Source of the DNA: Toxonevra muliebris
Taxonomy: Eukaryota; Arthropoda; Insecta; Diptera; Pallopteridae
Length of the DNA stretch: 64,000 nucleotides
Reading direction: 5' to 3'
Assembly: GCA_963691655.1 (NCBI GenBank)
Contig: OY829329.1
Location: 56,557,408 to 56,621,407 of the forward strand
Shown here: positions 12,401-20,363 of the stretch, one piece after another
How positions within the stretch are numbered: position 1 is the stretch's first letter
Layout of the letters: each line of letters starts with the position of its first letter
Notes under the pieces: generated by a model
Told to the model about the DNA's origin: nothing
Databases searched by the model: none
Seen by the model: only the letters and a program-made list of their open reading frames with translations
Position numbers and translations under genes: made by a program

Positions 12401-15400
12401 AGGGTTTACATTTCTGAATTCGACACCCTCCTTAATTTTCTATAAAGTTTTCGATAATAGTAATACGATTTGAGCCAAAGTAAATAGTTATTATTTCAAG
12501 TGTTATTTTAACACAATACACAATTCACCCTTTGGCACAAACGAATTATCTCTACCCATAGATAAAAGCAGTAATTCCCTCCCTGATGCTCCAAAAAATA
12601 TATAATAGTTTACCCCAGCATTGTCTAATGCAATCAACTGTAGACCCAATGCAGACAAATATACTAACCGATAAAGTGTTTGAGTGCCACGTGTTTTAAT
12701 GATTTTTCGTTTTGGTTGATCACCAAAGTACTGACAGTATGCATATTTTTGTTGTTTGGTTTTTGAGATGGTGTGTTGATTGATTTTCGAATCGCTCAGT
12801 TTGACATTGATGACATTGACATTAGTATTTGGCTTAAAATGATATAGACCAGGTGGTCTTTTTTTACATTCGCTAGGTGAATAAATAACACCGGTAACTT
12901 TACGTGCGGCGGGATTGTTTGCACCTGTATGTGTTTTTGTTCAAACAAGCAACAAAAAGAAGAAAGAAAGAAAAAACATTAAATACTTGTCATACAAATG
13001 AAAATTTAATATAAATGGGTCATTCCATATCGTTTGAGGCCTTAAGAGGGGAACGGGCAACTAACTAAACAAATTCTATAACGGGAATTAATGTATTTAT
13101 CGTAAAATCAAATAGAGAGTGACCACATAAATCGCAACTTATCGGTCCTATGATTTTTGGGGGAAAAATACAATATGCTGAGAAATCAATAGCTTAATAT
13201 TTTTGGCTTGAAGAGACAATCGAGTATGAGATACTTAACTAATAATGGTGCTCAGTTTTAGTCGGTCGCTGATGACGAACCTTATGATACATTACTTTTT
13301 TATCACTTGATCGTCACTATATGATCTACATATAAAAATTAGTTTTAAGTTGCTGGGGAAAACTACATACTTTTAATTAGTTATAGAATGTCTCGGGTTA
13401 AAAGTAGTAATGAATAATTGTTATTGATCAATGAGTGCCAAAATTTTAACCCTTACACCTTTGAAGATACTGAAAAAAAAAACTAAATTCCTCAGTTATT
13501 CAAATTCAATCTGTTCCTACTTTTTCACAGCAAATACTAGAACCGAGACTCGTTTGGTACTCAGTACTATGGCAAGCAGCATTATTAGTTAAGTATCTCA
13601 TATTTAATTTTTTAATATGGTTTAAGTTTTTTTAAGAATTATCAATTATTTTTAAGGATCATTAAGTATTTTTTAGTATGTTTTTGAATTCAAATGTTTT
13701 TCTAAGAATTGTTAGGGATTTTTTAAGCCTTTTTAAGAATTTGTTATTAAATTTTTAGGCATATTTTAATTTTTTTTTTTCCAAATTTTCAAGTATTTTC
13801 TAGTTTTTTGGAGTATGTTTGAGAATTTTCAAGTATTTTTAAGAATTTTTAAGTATTTTGAAAAATTTTTAAGTAATTTTACTGCTTTTAAATATATTTT
13901 AGTATCTGAAAGTATTTTTAGGAATTCTTAAACTTTTTAAATATATAAATATAATATATATGAAGCATTTTAAAAGTTTTTAAATACTTTGAAGTGTTTT
14001 TAAATAATTTATTTTTTAGCATTTTTAAGTATTTTGAAGGATTTCTTAGTATTTCAAAGTATTTTGACGTATCTTTACGAATTTCCAAGTATTTTAAAAA
14101 AAATTTCAAACATTATTTAGCTTATTAATTTATTTTAGCATTTTTATGTAGTTTTCTTAAGTATTTCGAAGTATTTTAAGAATAAAGAAAGCATTTTTAA
14201 GAATTTTCAAATATTTTTAAGTATTCTTAAATTTTTTTAATATGTTTTAGAATTCTTAAGTATTTCAAAAAATTCTTAAGTATTTGAAGGTATTTTAAGT
14301 GTTCTGAAGTATTTTTAAGGATTTTCAAGTATTCTTAAACTTTTTAATTATGGTTTAGCAATTTTAAGTAATTTAAAGAATACTTAAGTATTTCAAGACG
14401 ACCTCGATAGCCTAGTGGATAGTGCACTAGACTTTCATCTGGGAGGTTCGGGTTCGATTCCCGTCTTCGTCTGGTGGTTAATTTTCATTACTTTCTTATA
14501 TTCACTATCAATATGAAGTATATGAGAATTATAAGATAGTGTACAAGTGCACACATTGGTTGGTAATGGCAAAACCACCAAGCTGATAAAAAATTGCCAC
14601 ACCGCCGTTCGGAGTCGGCGTTAAACTGTAGGTCCAATTATGTGGTATCATAATGGGCCGTTCAGGCCTAAGTGTGTCTCTCGACAGCCACTCCAACCTA
14701 ACCTAACCTAAGTATTTCAAAGTAATTTATTTTATAGTATTTCAAAGAATTTTCAAGAATTGTTAGGTTTTTTTTTTATTACTTTAAAGCGTTTTTGAAA
14801 AAATTGTTAAGTATTATTGCCACTCCCACTAGCTGATACAAAAATTTCGGAAAGAATGGCTTAAACGTTTTTTAATACAGGAACAGCAATCAACAAGTCA
14901 TATATATATCGGTAAGGGGCGAGGATATATCCTCAAAATCTCTCTCACCTTTTTGGGGTTCCCTAGTGGCTATGCCTATTTCTAAATCTCCAAAATTTCC
15001 GTTTTATTGGGCTACTACAGCTCAGAAAAAATGTGCTTCTCAAACTTCATGTTTCTAAGTCGAAAGGTTTGTGTTCTGTTCTATATTGATTTAATTGATA
15101 TTATAAGCCTGCAAATTTCTCAATCTAGCCTAGTACCTTTATACTTTGATATTTCAGTTGCTACGCCTATAATTTTTTTTTTAAATTTTAACATAACACA
15201 ATTTCCGTAATCTAAAATTTAATTTTATGATTCATTAGGTGTAGTATGCCAACTGCAACAATAATATGGAATGACCCCAAGGACTTAGCATTTTCTCTTT
15301 CACTCACTTACCTCCTTCTAAGCGTTTAATACTTTGCGCATCCACTTCACTGCCACTTGCACTGCGTTTCCCATTGGTATTATTACCATAATTTGGTAAA

Positions 15401-18400
15401 TCATTAAGCTGCTTACGATATACCATTCGTTTTGATTTTGGTGCATTCTCAAACATTGCATTATACTTTGGTTGAATGTGTAAAGTTGCAGAATTCTTTA
15501 ATGCCGATTCATTTGCTTCATTTATTTCCTTTTCACTTGGTACAATGAAGTTAGGATCATAGATGCAATCAAAATTGCGACCTTCGGCCCGGCGATGACT
15601 GGCGTAATGCATTGTAAGGACGATTTAAATGAATTCAATTGTTAGCGTTTATGATTGGTTGAAAAAGCTGAGAATGCTGGTTGGAAAGATGGTTGGTGTT
15701 GCTGATATCAGTTTATCTCTTTGAGTTCTTGAATCCTGCTGAGTTTATGAACTTAACAAGCACGTGTTTGCGTGCTCTACACTGAAAAAGTTTGCTTAGA
15801 AAAAAACTGTTTTTGTTATAGGAAGAAATAAATAAAAATATAGGAAAAATAGATACGAAGCGAGTATACAAAAGAAATATTTCAATTTGTTTGATTTATA
15901 TTTGATTTGTGCAAATGTCAACTTTGCTTTTGAGAATATTTGTTATTCTGATGTTCGTATGCTCGCATTTGAATTGTAATAGATTTCTATTTCTATTTCA
16001 ATTTGATATTCAAGCTTGTACTTACTCGTTAGTGCTCAGTTGAATACTGTAGAAAATTTCGTATTTCGTTAAAAATTTTATGCAAACGTTATGCTGATTT
16101 TTTTCTCGCAAATTCAGCATAAAAAATACTTACAAATTTTGGTTGTGTTCGTATGTATGCATGTCTTAATTTTATTACGCCTCTCTATTTCGTTTTCTCG
16201 TCCTTTAATGATTCACACTATTATCTGGTTATTTTTTATTTTATTTTGTACTTATTCCGTTTTGTTTTACTTGTTTTTTTTTTTCTTATTTTCGTTTATA
16301 TTTTTACAGGTCTCGTTGTGATGTCTGCACCAATGGAGGCCGTTTACAAGTCCGTAATGATAGGTAAAATTCCAGCAATGTGGGCTGGAAAATCTTATCC
16401 AAGCTTGAAACCACTTGGTAGTTATGTTACAGATTTTCTGACGCGTTTGGCTTTTTTGCAGGTATGTAAAAGTAGGGAGGGTGTGCGCTTATTTTGGGTA
16501 GCAGCGTATCGTTAGCAACGTTATTAGGCTTATAGGGAGCTATTTTATTGTAGGGAGTATTTATAGTGTAAGATTATGGTGAATTTTTGAAGAACCGATT
16601 ATTTACAGTAATATTTGCATAAATAAAAACACTTGAAATGTTGTTTTCCAGCTTTTGAATTTAAATGAGAAACCATTTCTTTTTTAAGAAGGAACAGTGG
16701 TCGGTTTCTATCAGCTATCACAACTAATTGAGGAAGAGTTCTAGGGGTATAAATATGATATTATAGAACCACTTTACTCCAATCGAAAGTTCGGGTTGGC
16801 ACTAAACATAGAGTTGAGTAAGAAACACTGTGCAACAGGCGAAAACCCCGATGGGGAATCAAAAAATGATCTAGTTTAATTTAAAGTTGTTTTATTATTC
16901 GTTTTGTAATTTTGAAAACCACCGAAATTACTAATTCTAGTACCCCTTTTCCACTCATTTTAATATATTTTTTTTTGATAAATATTTCTTTAGTATGAAT
17001 TCAATCCCTTGAGGGTATAAGTCACAAATGATTACAGTTACTGACTAACCTATTTGATTCCAGAATACAAAATGCGGTTAGAAGTACTTTTTAGACATTC
17101 AGGGGAATGCAATCTCTTTTTTTTTGTGAAATCATGGGAGTGCGCATCTTATAACTTTAAAATCATGATTACTTTGAAGTCACTTGGAGTCACTGAAGTC
17201 ACTTGGAGTCACTTGAAGTCACTTGGAATCACTTGAAGTCACTTGGAGTCACTTGAATTCAGTTGGAGTTATTTGAAGTCTCTTTAATTCACTAGGAGTT
17301 GCTTGAAGTTACTTGGAGCCACCTGTTCAATTTTGTTTTTGTGTATAATAAGCCTCCAGCCTACTGTAAATTAAATTGCCTATTTCTCGAAAATAAATAT
17401 AGTAACCGCAGCGTAGTGTTTAGTGTGCTAGACTCTTACGTCGGGTGTTTGATAGCCACGAACAAAAATCTGAAATAGAAAATATAAATGTTTTTACACA
17501 GCTCCACCCTTTGGCTAGCAATGGCAAACCTCCAAGAGCGAAAATCCCCTAAAAAAATTTTCACTTCGCCATTCGGAGTCGGCACAAAACTGTAGATTCC
17601 TTTCGTTCGTGTACAAATGTAGCTTACACAACATGAAAACATGAATGGATGCGAAAAGCTCGGTCTAGGCTCTAAATGAGTGGTTGTGTATAAAAGAACT
17701 AGAAGATATTTCGAGACAGAAAAATTAGATCCGTTATTCAATAACTGTGACTTCAATGAAATTGAATGCATTATCCCTCTGCCCTACAAGACAAAAGATT
17801 GAAAAAAGTTTTAAATGGCATTGGATATTTTAGAATATTTTTTTTTTGCATTTGCTCTATAAATTTATCAAAAATCCACTTTTTTCGATTAGACTGCGAT
17901 AAAAGAAGTGTTCCATTTAAAATTTGGGTCATTGATCACAAATCGGTGGTTGATTTTTTTTTTTGCAGTCCTCGTTTTCAAAATACCGATGTTTGGATGT
18001 ATTCTGGAAACAAAATCCTAAAATAATATAAATTTTAAATGTTACACATTAATGGTATCTGAGAATAAGTTTTAAAATTGTTAAAATTTTTTGCTCTTAT
18101 ACCCCTTTCCCAGCTCTGTTATTTTAGGGCAAACGAATCCCGAACTTTCCCAGCTCTGTAATTTTGCGGCTAACGAGTCCCATAAGTCCAAATTATCGCT
18201 TATTTTCTATTTTTCACAATAAATTTCACAATACTAAACGTAAAAAAATGAAATTTTATCTAAAAATAGAATGCAAATCCTTGGCTAAAACTCAACCACT
18301 ATTTTATGAAATATAGTGATATTAATTTAAATACCAATTTGAACCGATTACTTATGTAATAATTTTTAACAACACTAGTACAGGCTCATTCTCAGTGTAA

Positions 18401-19203
18401 GCCTTATGACTTGCCAGCACCCTTAACATTCCCAATGTGCGCACATGTAAACTTTGCAAGAGGAATTCAATCGATTTAACAAAAAAATTCCAAGCAAAAA
18501 CTTTCATGAATCTATTTAGTATCTATCCGCCCACAAACATACATACACATGTACATAGATACATAAATATAATACCTACATATTAGGTACCTGTTAATAC
18601 ACACATTCTTTCATGAAATTTACCTAGATATTTTTTAATTTTCTCTTCTATTTCTTCCATTTTCTCTCCCTCCTACACTTCTTCCTTCAAATTTAGAAAT
18701 GGTTTGACGTTGGACCACCCACTACCTTCTGGCTATCGGGTTTCTTCTTTACACAAGCTTTCCTCACCGGTGCACAACAGAATTTCGCACGAAAGTATGT
18801 CATTCCAATTGATTTGCTTGCCTTCGATTATGAAGTTTTAGCATTGGAGGAACATCAAATTACTAATGTGGCAGCACCCGCTGATGGTGTTTTGGTATAT
18901 GGAATATTTTTAGAAGGTGCTCGCTGGGATCGTCCACAGAATTTTCTTGCAGAATCATATCCACGTGAACTCTTCGATCGGATGCCGGTCATACATATGA
19001 AACCAATAAAACGTGATAATCTAATTGAGCGACACGTTTATGTCTGTCCACTGTATAAGACTGCAGAAAGACGTGGAGTACTCTCAACCACTGGACACAG
19101 TACAAATTTCGTTGTATCGATGTTACTGGAATCTAATCCCAAGATACCTGCCTCACATTGGATTATACGTGGTACAGCATTACTATGTCAATTGAGTTTC
19201 TAA
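3049..19203 (+). CDS. Axonemal inner-arm dynein heavy chain, C-terminal part (DNAH12-like; DNAH3/7/12 class)
   Basis: Join of 3049-3427, 3493-4490, 5053-5308, 16310-16461 and 18697-19203. This is 2292 nt, 763 residues plus stop, with all junctions GT-AG and in phase. It is the end of the motor of a single-headed inner-arm dynein, the ATPase that drives ciliary and sperm-tail bending. The fragment covers the AAA5/AAA6 lid, the D6 P-loop-like module and the C-terminal domain. Diagnostic strings are [112 protein letters not shown] and [11 protein letters not shown]. The tail ([27 protein letters not shown]) resembles DNAH12 more than DNAH7, judged from memory. The motor head, linker and tail lie upstream of the window. 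The 11-kb third intron hosts CFAP91 on the other strand. Function as a dynein is certain; the exact paralogue is not. Confidence 0.95.
3493..4490 (+). CDS. Dynein heavy chain exon b (AAA6/D6 module)
   Basis: Largest dynein exon here, visible residues 127-459. It starts after TTTTTTTTTAG and ends ACGCAG|GTATGA in phase 0. It holds the degenerate AAA6 P-loop region ([19 protein letters not shown]), [14 protein letters not shown] and [19 protein letters not shown]. These are followed by the lid helices ([22 protein letters not shown]) and the [20 protein letters not shown] block. No frameshift or stop interrupts the roughly 330 codons. Confidence 0.95.
5053..5308 (+). CDS. Dynein heavy chain exon c
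   Basis: Visible residues 460-544. Acceptor CCCTAAG|GAC (phase 0) and donor AAGG|GTAAGT (one base carried over). It reads [15 protein letters not shown], a variable Gly/Glu loop, then conserved [34 protein letters not shown] and [13 protein letters not shown]. The exon end (AIKG) joins LVVM of the next exon across an 11-kb intron. Confidence 0.93.
5770..6850 (+). repeat. tRNA-headed SINE, subfamily B, interrupted copy
   Basis: The head (about 5770-5826) has an A-box-like GGCTAGCGGTTAGTG. The body resumes at 6634 with AATGGCAAGCCTCCAAGAG, CACTTCGCCGTTCAGATTCGG and AAACTGTAGGTCCC, running to about 6850. A 799-bp hAT-type insertion splits the two parts. The same head and body occur contiguously at 17402-17690, which supports the reconstruction. 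The core (CCGTTCGGAGTCGG plus AAACTGTAGGTCC) is shared with subfamily A at 14397-14708. Confidence 0.7.
5827..6625. mobile_element. Non-autonomous hAT-type element (799 bp) inside a SINE
   Basis: The ends are TAGTGTTGATTCGATATA and, on the opposite strand, TAGTGATGATTCGATATA, which match except at one position. The octamer AGGATGCC flanks both sides (5819-5826 and 6626-6633). An 8-bp target duplication and TAGTG termini fit the hAT rule. Near both ends the motif TATCGATAC/TATCGAGAC recurs with ACTTTTACTC-like runs, as expected of subterminal repeats. No transposase frame is visible. Confidence 0.85.
7834..10596 (-). CDS. CFAP91: CFAP91 exon 4 (conserved coiled coil plus acidic tail)
   Basis: Residues 448-1367, 920 codons and a TAA at 7836-7834. 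It begins [15 protein letters not shown] after a TTTTTAG|GG acceptor. Conserved family sequence ([48 protein letters not shown]) runs to about residue 650. Beyond this are a Cys cluster (ECYCTTCEC), several Ser- and Glu-rich blocks ([30 protein letters not shown]) and the terminal hexapeptide array. The tail is uninterrupted over about 700 codons, so it is under coding constraint or recent. Confidence 0.93.
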   Translation of the reverse strand, partial: GLRKQSTKQRTVPKCLLGKIPHQPYSGVSPATSVAEKIQVEFEKAIIEDVIEEEEDVIKVDQESNTESKRKNERLLHQLHENDNEELEAMLHDYEGSTVGWLMRFLSEEMGRLQEQRVLHFVTMLAQKERWRREAAEAGLRQKENEMREIYEQFYNETSTADTGVSKEYLENILTVDTREYADDHAKDSIINLAKTIDKDIQRWLDSFKDIQNPLNFDKLRYTLKDIVFPDLEKIMKQNENVTVSKYVIDSVLLPNVYKLLEPYDVSFTIANETIDRLIDTDLYTISPDHSECYCTTCECTPRKSEAKAILRKAIRYAVPGRRWKTSTERIAHENAWDIVNDSLDEIQRQGSLRESEEPINLCKLLSSPSHIDLHASYEDKLSSTSSNTKKSLFVRGSKFSYTPAMDYTKSLVNEEKLLYEFPQSEPGSFRGSNLFDLPSDFNGPTLLKPTVSTFDIMSKAGDLNFSDSYIQSGSSSELSDIGIDFGYKESVSIHRESTTKVEHQFLLVLIKEIVNSFVPAEPGDSRTSTEWEDDLEEHIGLEEEEDENDPRVILKAILGNVLHYIPEEEECEYEMDGTSFEEMEEIEEGEEKSMLLITESEMQAMESDRCKCEAEITREKYIRQMLDEDKVMIVPRVKKLVCEKLVEEEEKGGIEDDILDAITSFEYNSPHTNPSPTIEQEKTDKVKTEKTQSKKLKHSQKSKPIRVEDTESERLAKIKIPFKLDVECDIQTCKIEEEEMSEEMENEYNDTSSSGHGKESQKASETSNEEQRLLEVQNLALPLGINVIDQNTVPFSIIDKELKFKHSVSEIEVEAAQKEEKEIVHQGETVQPAETVQPAETVQSAETVQPAETVQPEETVQPAETVQQTEIAQPAENVQPAETVQQADSVQEAEENFEQAAPSSIEPAISPQEEAEKKD
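7834..15612 (-). CDS. CFAP91: CFAP91 (MAATS1), cilia- and flagella-associated protein 91, nested in dynein intron
   Basis: Minus-strand join of 15312-15612, 12669-12924, 10723-11506 and 7834-10596. This is 4104 nt, 1367 residues plus stop, with all junctions GT-AG and in phase. CFAP91 is a structural protein of the calmodulin- and spoke-associated complex at the base of radial spokes in motile axonemes. Visible homology covers the N-terminal [16 protein letters not shown] (residues 14-29), the GTQT motif (180-183) and [16 protein letters not shown] in exon 3. A charged helical region follows, then [13 protein letters not shown] (about 552-564) with coiled-coil sequence after it. Vertebrate CFAP91 is about 770 residues. 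The extra length here is a Glu-rich C-terminal extension that ends in an ETVQPA array. The ATG is the first after an in-frame TAA 12 nt upstream. Sharing a locus with an axonemal dynein suggests shared testis or ciliated-cell expression, which is inference. Confidence 0.9.
7918..8118 (-). repeat. 18-bp in-frame tandem repeat coding (ETVQPA)n
   Basis: About eleven degenerate 18-bp units near the 3' end of CFAP91 encode AETVQP-type hexapeptides (residues about 1275-1340). Variants are [30 protein letters not shown] and ADSVQE. Edge units are the most diverged and the centre the most uniform, the usual sign of slippage or unequal exchange. The frame is open throughout. Confidence 0.9.
10584..10683. 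repeat. 50-bp perfect tandem duplication spanning the CFAP91 intron 3 acceptor
   Basis: Units 10584-10633 and 10634-10683 are identical, and the motif GTTTGC continues at 10684. Each unit carries the first 13 bases of exon 4, the acceptor AG, the pyrimidine tract and about 35 nt of intron. CFAP91 therefore has two identical 3' splice sites 50 nt apart. Only the exon-proximal one keeps the frame. The distal one would read GLRKHF and stop. Confidence 0.93.
10723..11506 (-). CDS. CFAP91: CFAP91 exon 3
   Basis: Residues from the split Arg 186 to 447. Acceptor TTTCATAG|GG and donor TTAACG|GTATGA (phase 0). It reads [39 protein letters not shown] and [19 protein letters not shown] long Arg/Lys/Glu helical region follows, with [20 protein letters not shown], then [15 protein letters not shown] and YGPQQRYG. 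The last two match the family's YGP block. Confidence 0.93.
12669..12924 (-). CDS. CFAP91: CFAP91 exon 2 (found by homology and phase)
   Basis: The acceptor is CACATACAG|GT and the donor CTTTATCG|GTTAGT. It accepts one base from exon 1 (Gly codon) and passes two bases to exon 3 (Arg codon), exactly the phases its neighbours need. It reads [37 protein letters not shown] and [18 protein letters not shown], then RGTQTLY. GTQT-LYR then meets ESSAQTLPY from exon 3. The corresponding vertebrate stretch has a GTQT-x-YR...QT-x-PY arrangement. Without this exon the frame breaks. Confidence 0.88.
13600..14385. repeat. Degenerate AAGTATTTT-type minisatellite
   Basis: The motif AAGTATTTTNAAGAATTTT and shorter forms recur dozens of times at roughly 10- and 20-bp spacing. 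The array continues after the SINE (14709-14810), showing that the SINE inserted into it. Short frames through the array (for example the Lys/Tyr-rich minus frame near 14000) are repeat artefacts. Confidence 0.8.
14397..14708 (+). repeat. tRNA-headed SINE, subfamily A, intact copy
   Basis: It is flanked by a 12-bp duplication, TAAGTATTTCAA (14385-14396 and 14709-14720). The head has an A-box-like ATAGCCTAGTGGATAGTG and a B-box-like GGTTCGATTCC. The body has AATGGCAAAACCACCAAG, CCGTTCGGAGTCGGCGTT and AAACTGTAGGTCC. The 3' end is a short (CCTAA)n run. These are hallmarks of a Pol III SINE mobilised by a LINE. Further copies lie at 35808-36045, 55400-55674 and, reversed, at 60131-61286. Confidence 0.88.
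15312..15612 (-). CDS. CFAP91: CFAP91 exon 1
   Basis: Residues 1-100 plus one base. It starts ATGCATTACGCC ([14 protein letters not shown]). The family-typical [12 protein letters not shown] follows at about 18-29, and [20 protein letters not shown] after that. The donor is GGAG|GTAAGT. Serine, asparagine and basic residues dominate the end ([15 protein letters not shown]). Confidence 0.88.
16310..16461 (+). CDS. Dynein heavy chain exon d
   Basis: Visible residues 545-595. The acceptor is TTTTTACAG|GT. The carried G plus GT restores Gly of the conserved KGLVVMS motif. It reads [15 protein letters not shown], then [20 protein letters not shown] and [10 protein letters not shown], and ends GCAG|GTATGT in phase 0. 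It lies about 700 bp beyond the start codon of the nested antisense CFAP91 gene. Confidence 0.94.
17172..17322. repeat. 10-bp tandem repeat AGTCACTTGR
   Basis: About 15 degenerate units in the last dynein intron. AGTCACTTGG and AGTCACTTGA alternate, giving a 20-bp higher-order period. Divergence rises toward the right end. Confidence 0.88.
17402..17690 (+). repeat. tRNA-headed SINE, subfamily B
   Basis: The head carries AGCGTAGTGTTTAGTGTG. The body carries AATGGCAAACCTCCAAGAG, CACTTCGCCATTCGGAGTCGG and AAACTGTAGATTCC, then a 3' part with CATGAATGGATGCGAAAAGC that is absent from subfamily A. It matches the interrupted copy at 5770-6850. No clear target duplication was found. Confidence 0.75.
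18110..18185. repeat. Degenerate direct duplication (TTTCCCAGCTCTGT)
   Basis: Two units share TTTCCCAGCTCTGTTATTTT / TTTCCCAGCTCTGTAATTTT and a following ACGAATCCC / ACGAGTCCC. They lie in the last dynein intron. No function is visible. Confidence 0.75.
18697..19203 (+). CDS. Dynein heavy chain terminal exon
   Basis: Visible residues 596-763 and the stop. The acceptor is CAAATTTAG|AAA, phase 0. It opens [18 protein letters not shown], continues with [22 protein letters not shown], and ends with [19 protein letters not shown] and [15 protein letters not shown] followed by TAA (19201-19203). The last residues match the normal C-terminus of the DNAH3/7/12 class, so the gene ends here intact. 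Confidence 0.96.
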   Translation, partial: KWFDVGPPTTFWLSGFFFTQAFLTGAQQNFARKYVIPIDLLAFDYEVLALEEHQITNVAAPADGVLVYGIFLEGARWDRPQNFLAESYPRELFDRMPVIHMKPIKRDNLIERHVYVCPLYKTAERRGVLSTTGHSTNFVVSMLLESNPKIPASHWIIRGTALLCQLSF

Positions 19204-20362
19204 AAAAACAAAAAACCAGAAATGAATGGGAATGGAAATTTATTTTACTTTTCTGTAGCATGTATATTTTTTATAAATATGTAGGTATTTTTTTTTTCTT
19301 ACATTGCTCTCACTTTTATTTGATACTTAGTTGAATGCAAATAATAAATAACTCATAAATTCTTTTTTTTGCTGTTGTCTTATATACAAAATTATAAAAT
19401 CAGTGTTTTGTGCGCGATGCGCTAATCTCCCTCGAGAGTGGAAATGGCATTTTAAAAGGATTTCCTTTTTGAAACTCATCAATTTTAATTTAAACAATTT
19501 CATCTCATCTCATTTTGTTTCTTTCATTTCGTTTGGGCATCATAATGTTTGTTGGCAGAGCACTATTACAACACCGAGATAAGCTTGGAAAGGAATATAA
19601 ATGACCTTTCTTGTATTTATTTGTGCCTAGCTAGCGCATTGCATTATTCGCAATACTAACAGTGTGAGTAAGAGACAAAAATACAGACTGACAGCCCAAC
19701 GGATAACGGACAAACAAAGTACATGACCCTTTTTCTGAGGTTTTATCATCCTTATCATTTATTATCCGACACGGTACGATTATTTAGTTTCATGCTTCAT
19801 ATTTCATTTGTGAATAATTACCTTAGCTATACATATATCTTTTTATTACCTTTTTATGAAAATATACGGGATGTTACTTGCAAACAGATCAAGAAAAAAC
19901 TATTTAGGAGTTTAAAGGATGTAAGCGCATTACAAACAAAAAATTATTAGAAAAAAAAATTAGAAAGTTTTTTTTTGTTTTTGGGAAGGAGGAAGGTCAC
20001 ATTTGGTTGGTAATACCAAATTCCACAATTAGATATAAGTTGTGTTTAAGTGTTATCCAAAACTTCTAACTTCAAAAGTGTGTATATAAATTAGATTTTT
20101 CTGAGATTAGAAATAGTTTTAAAAGATTGGTACAAATATAAAAATCCTATTTTTCAACTCATAAATTACTGAAAATTCCTCTCAATTTCTACTCATTGGC
20201 AAAACTTAGAAATAAGCGGAGTACCGAACACAATGAACCGTCATAGTCTCTGTTTTCTACTCAGTTTAATCTTCTATTCCCGAATTGTATACAGTGTCGG
20301 ATGAAGAAGCGGTAGAGACTATTCATAGCTGAAATGAAGAGGCGATAAAAGTTACCACCTGC
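19204..20362. other. Dynein 3' UTR and downstream spacer
   Basis: AT-rich sequence containing the candidate poly(A) signal. No gene, RNA or element boundary is visible up to the mariner at 20364. Confidence 0.6.
19343..19348 (+). other. Candidate dynein polyadenylation signal AATAAA
   Basis: AATAAA lies 140 nt after the dynein stop codon, in T-rich 3' sequence. It is the first canonical hexamer downstream of the stop. Confidence 0.5.
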
Positions 20363-20363
20363 T

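Larger units (their letters stand above)
13017..15277. mobile_element. Inverted-repeat element filling CFAP91 intron 1
   Basis: A perfect 14-bp inverted repeat, GGGTCATTCCATAT (13017-13030) and its complement (15264-15277), brackets 2.26 kb. This is nearly the whole of the 2387-nt intron 1. Inside are a long A/T-rich degenerate repeat (13600-14385 and 14709-14810) and a SINE (14397-14708). No target duplication and no transposase were found, so the element class is unresolved. The match could mark two solo ends. Confidence 0.45.

Noticed and set aside
14397..14480. tRNA gene suggested by A-box- and B-box-like motifs
   Set aside because: It does not fold as a full tRNA, is fused to a repeated body and has SINE target duplications.
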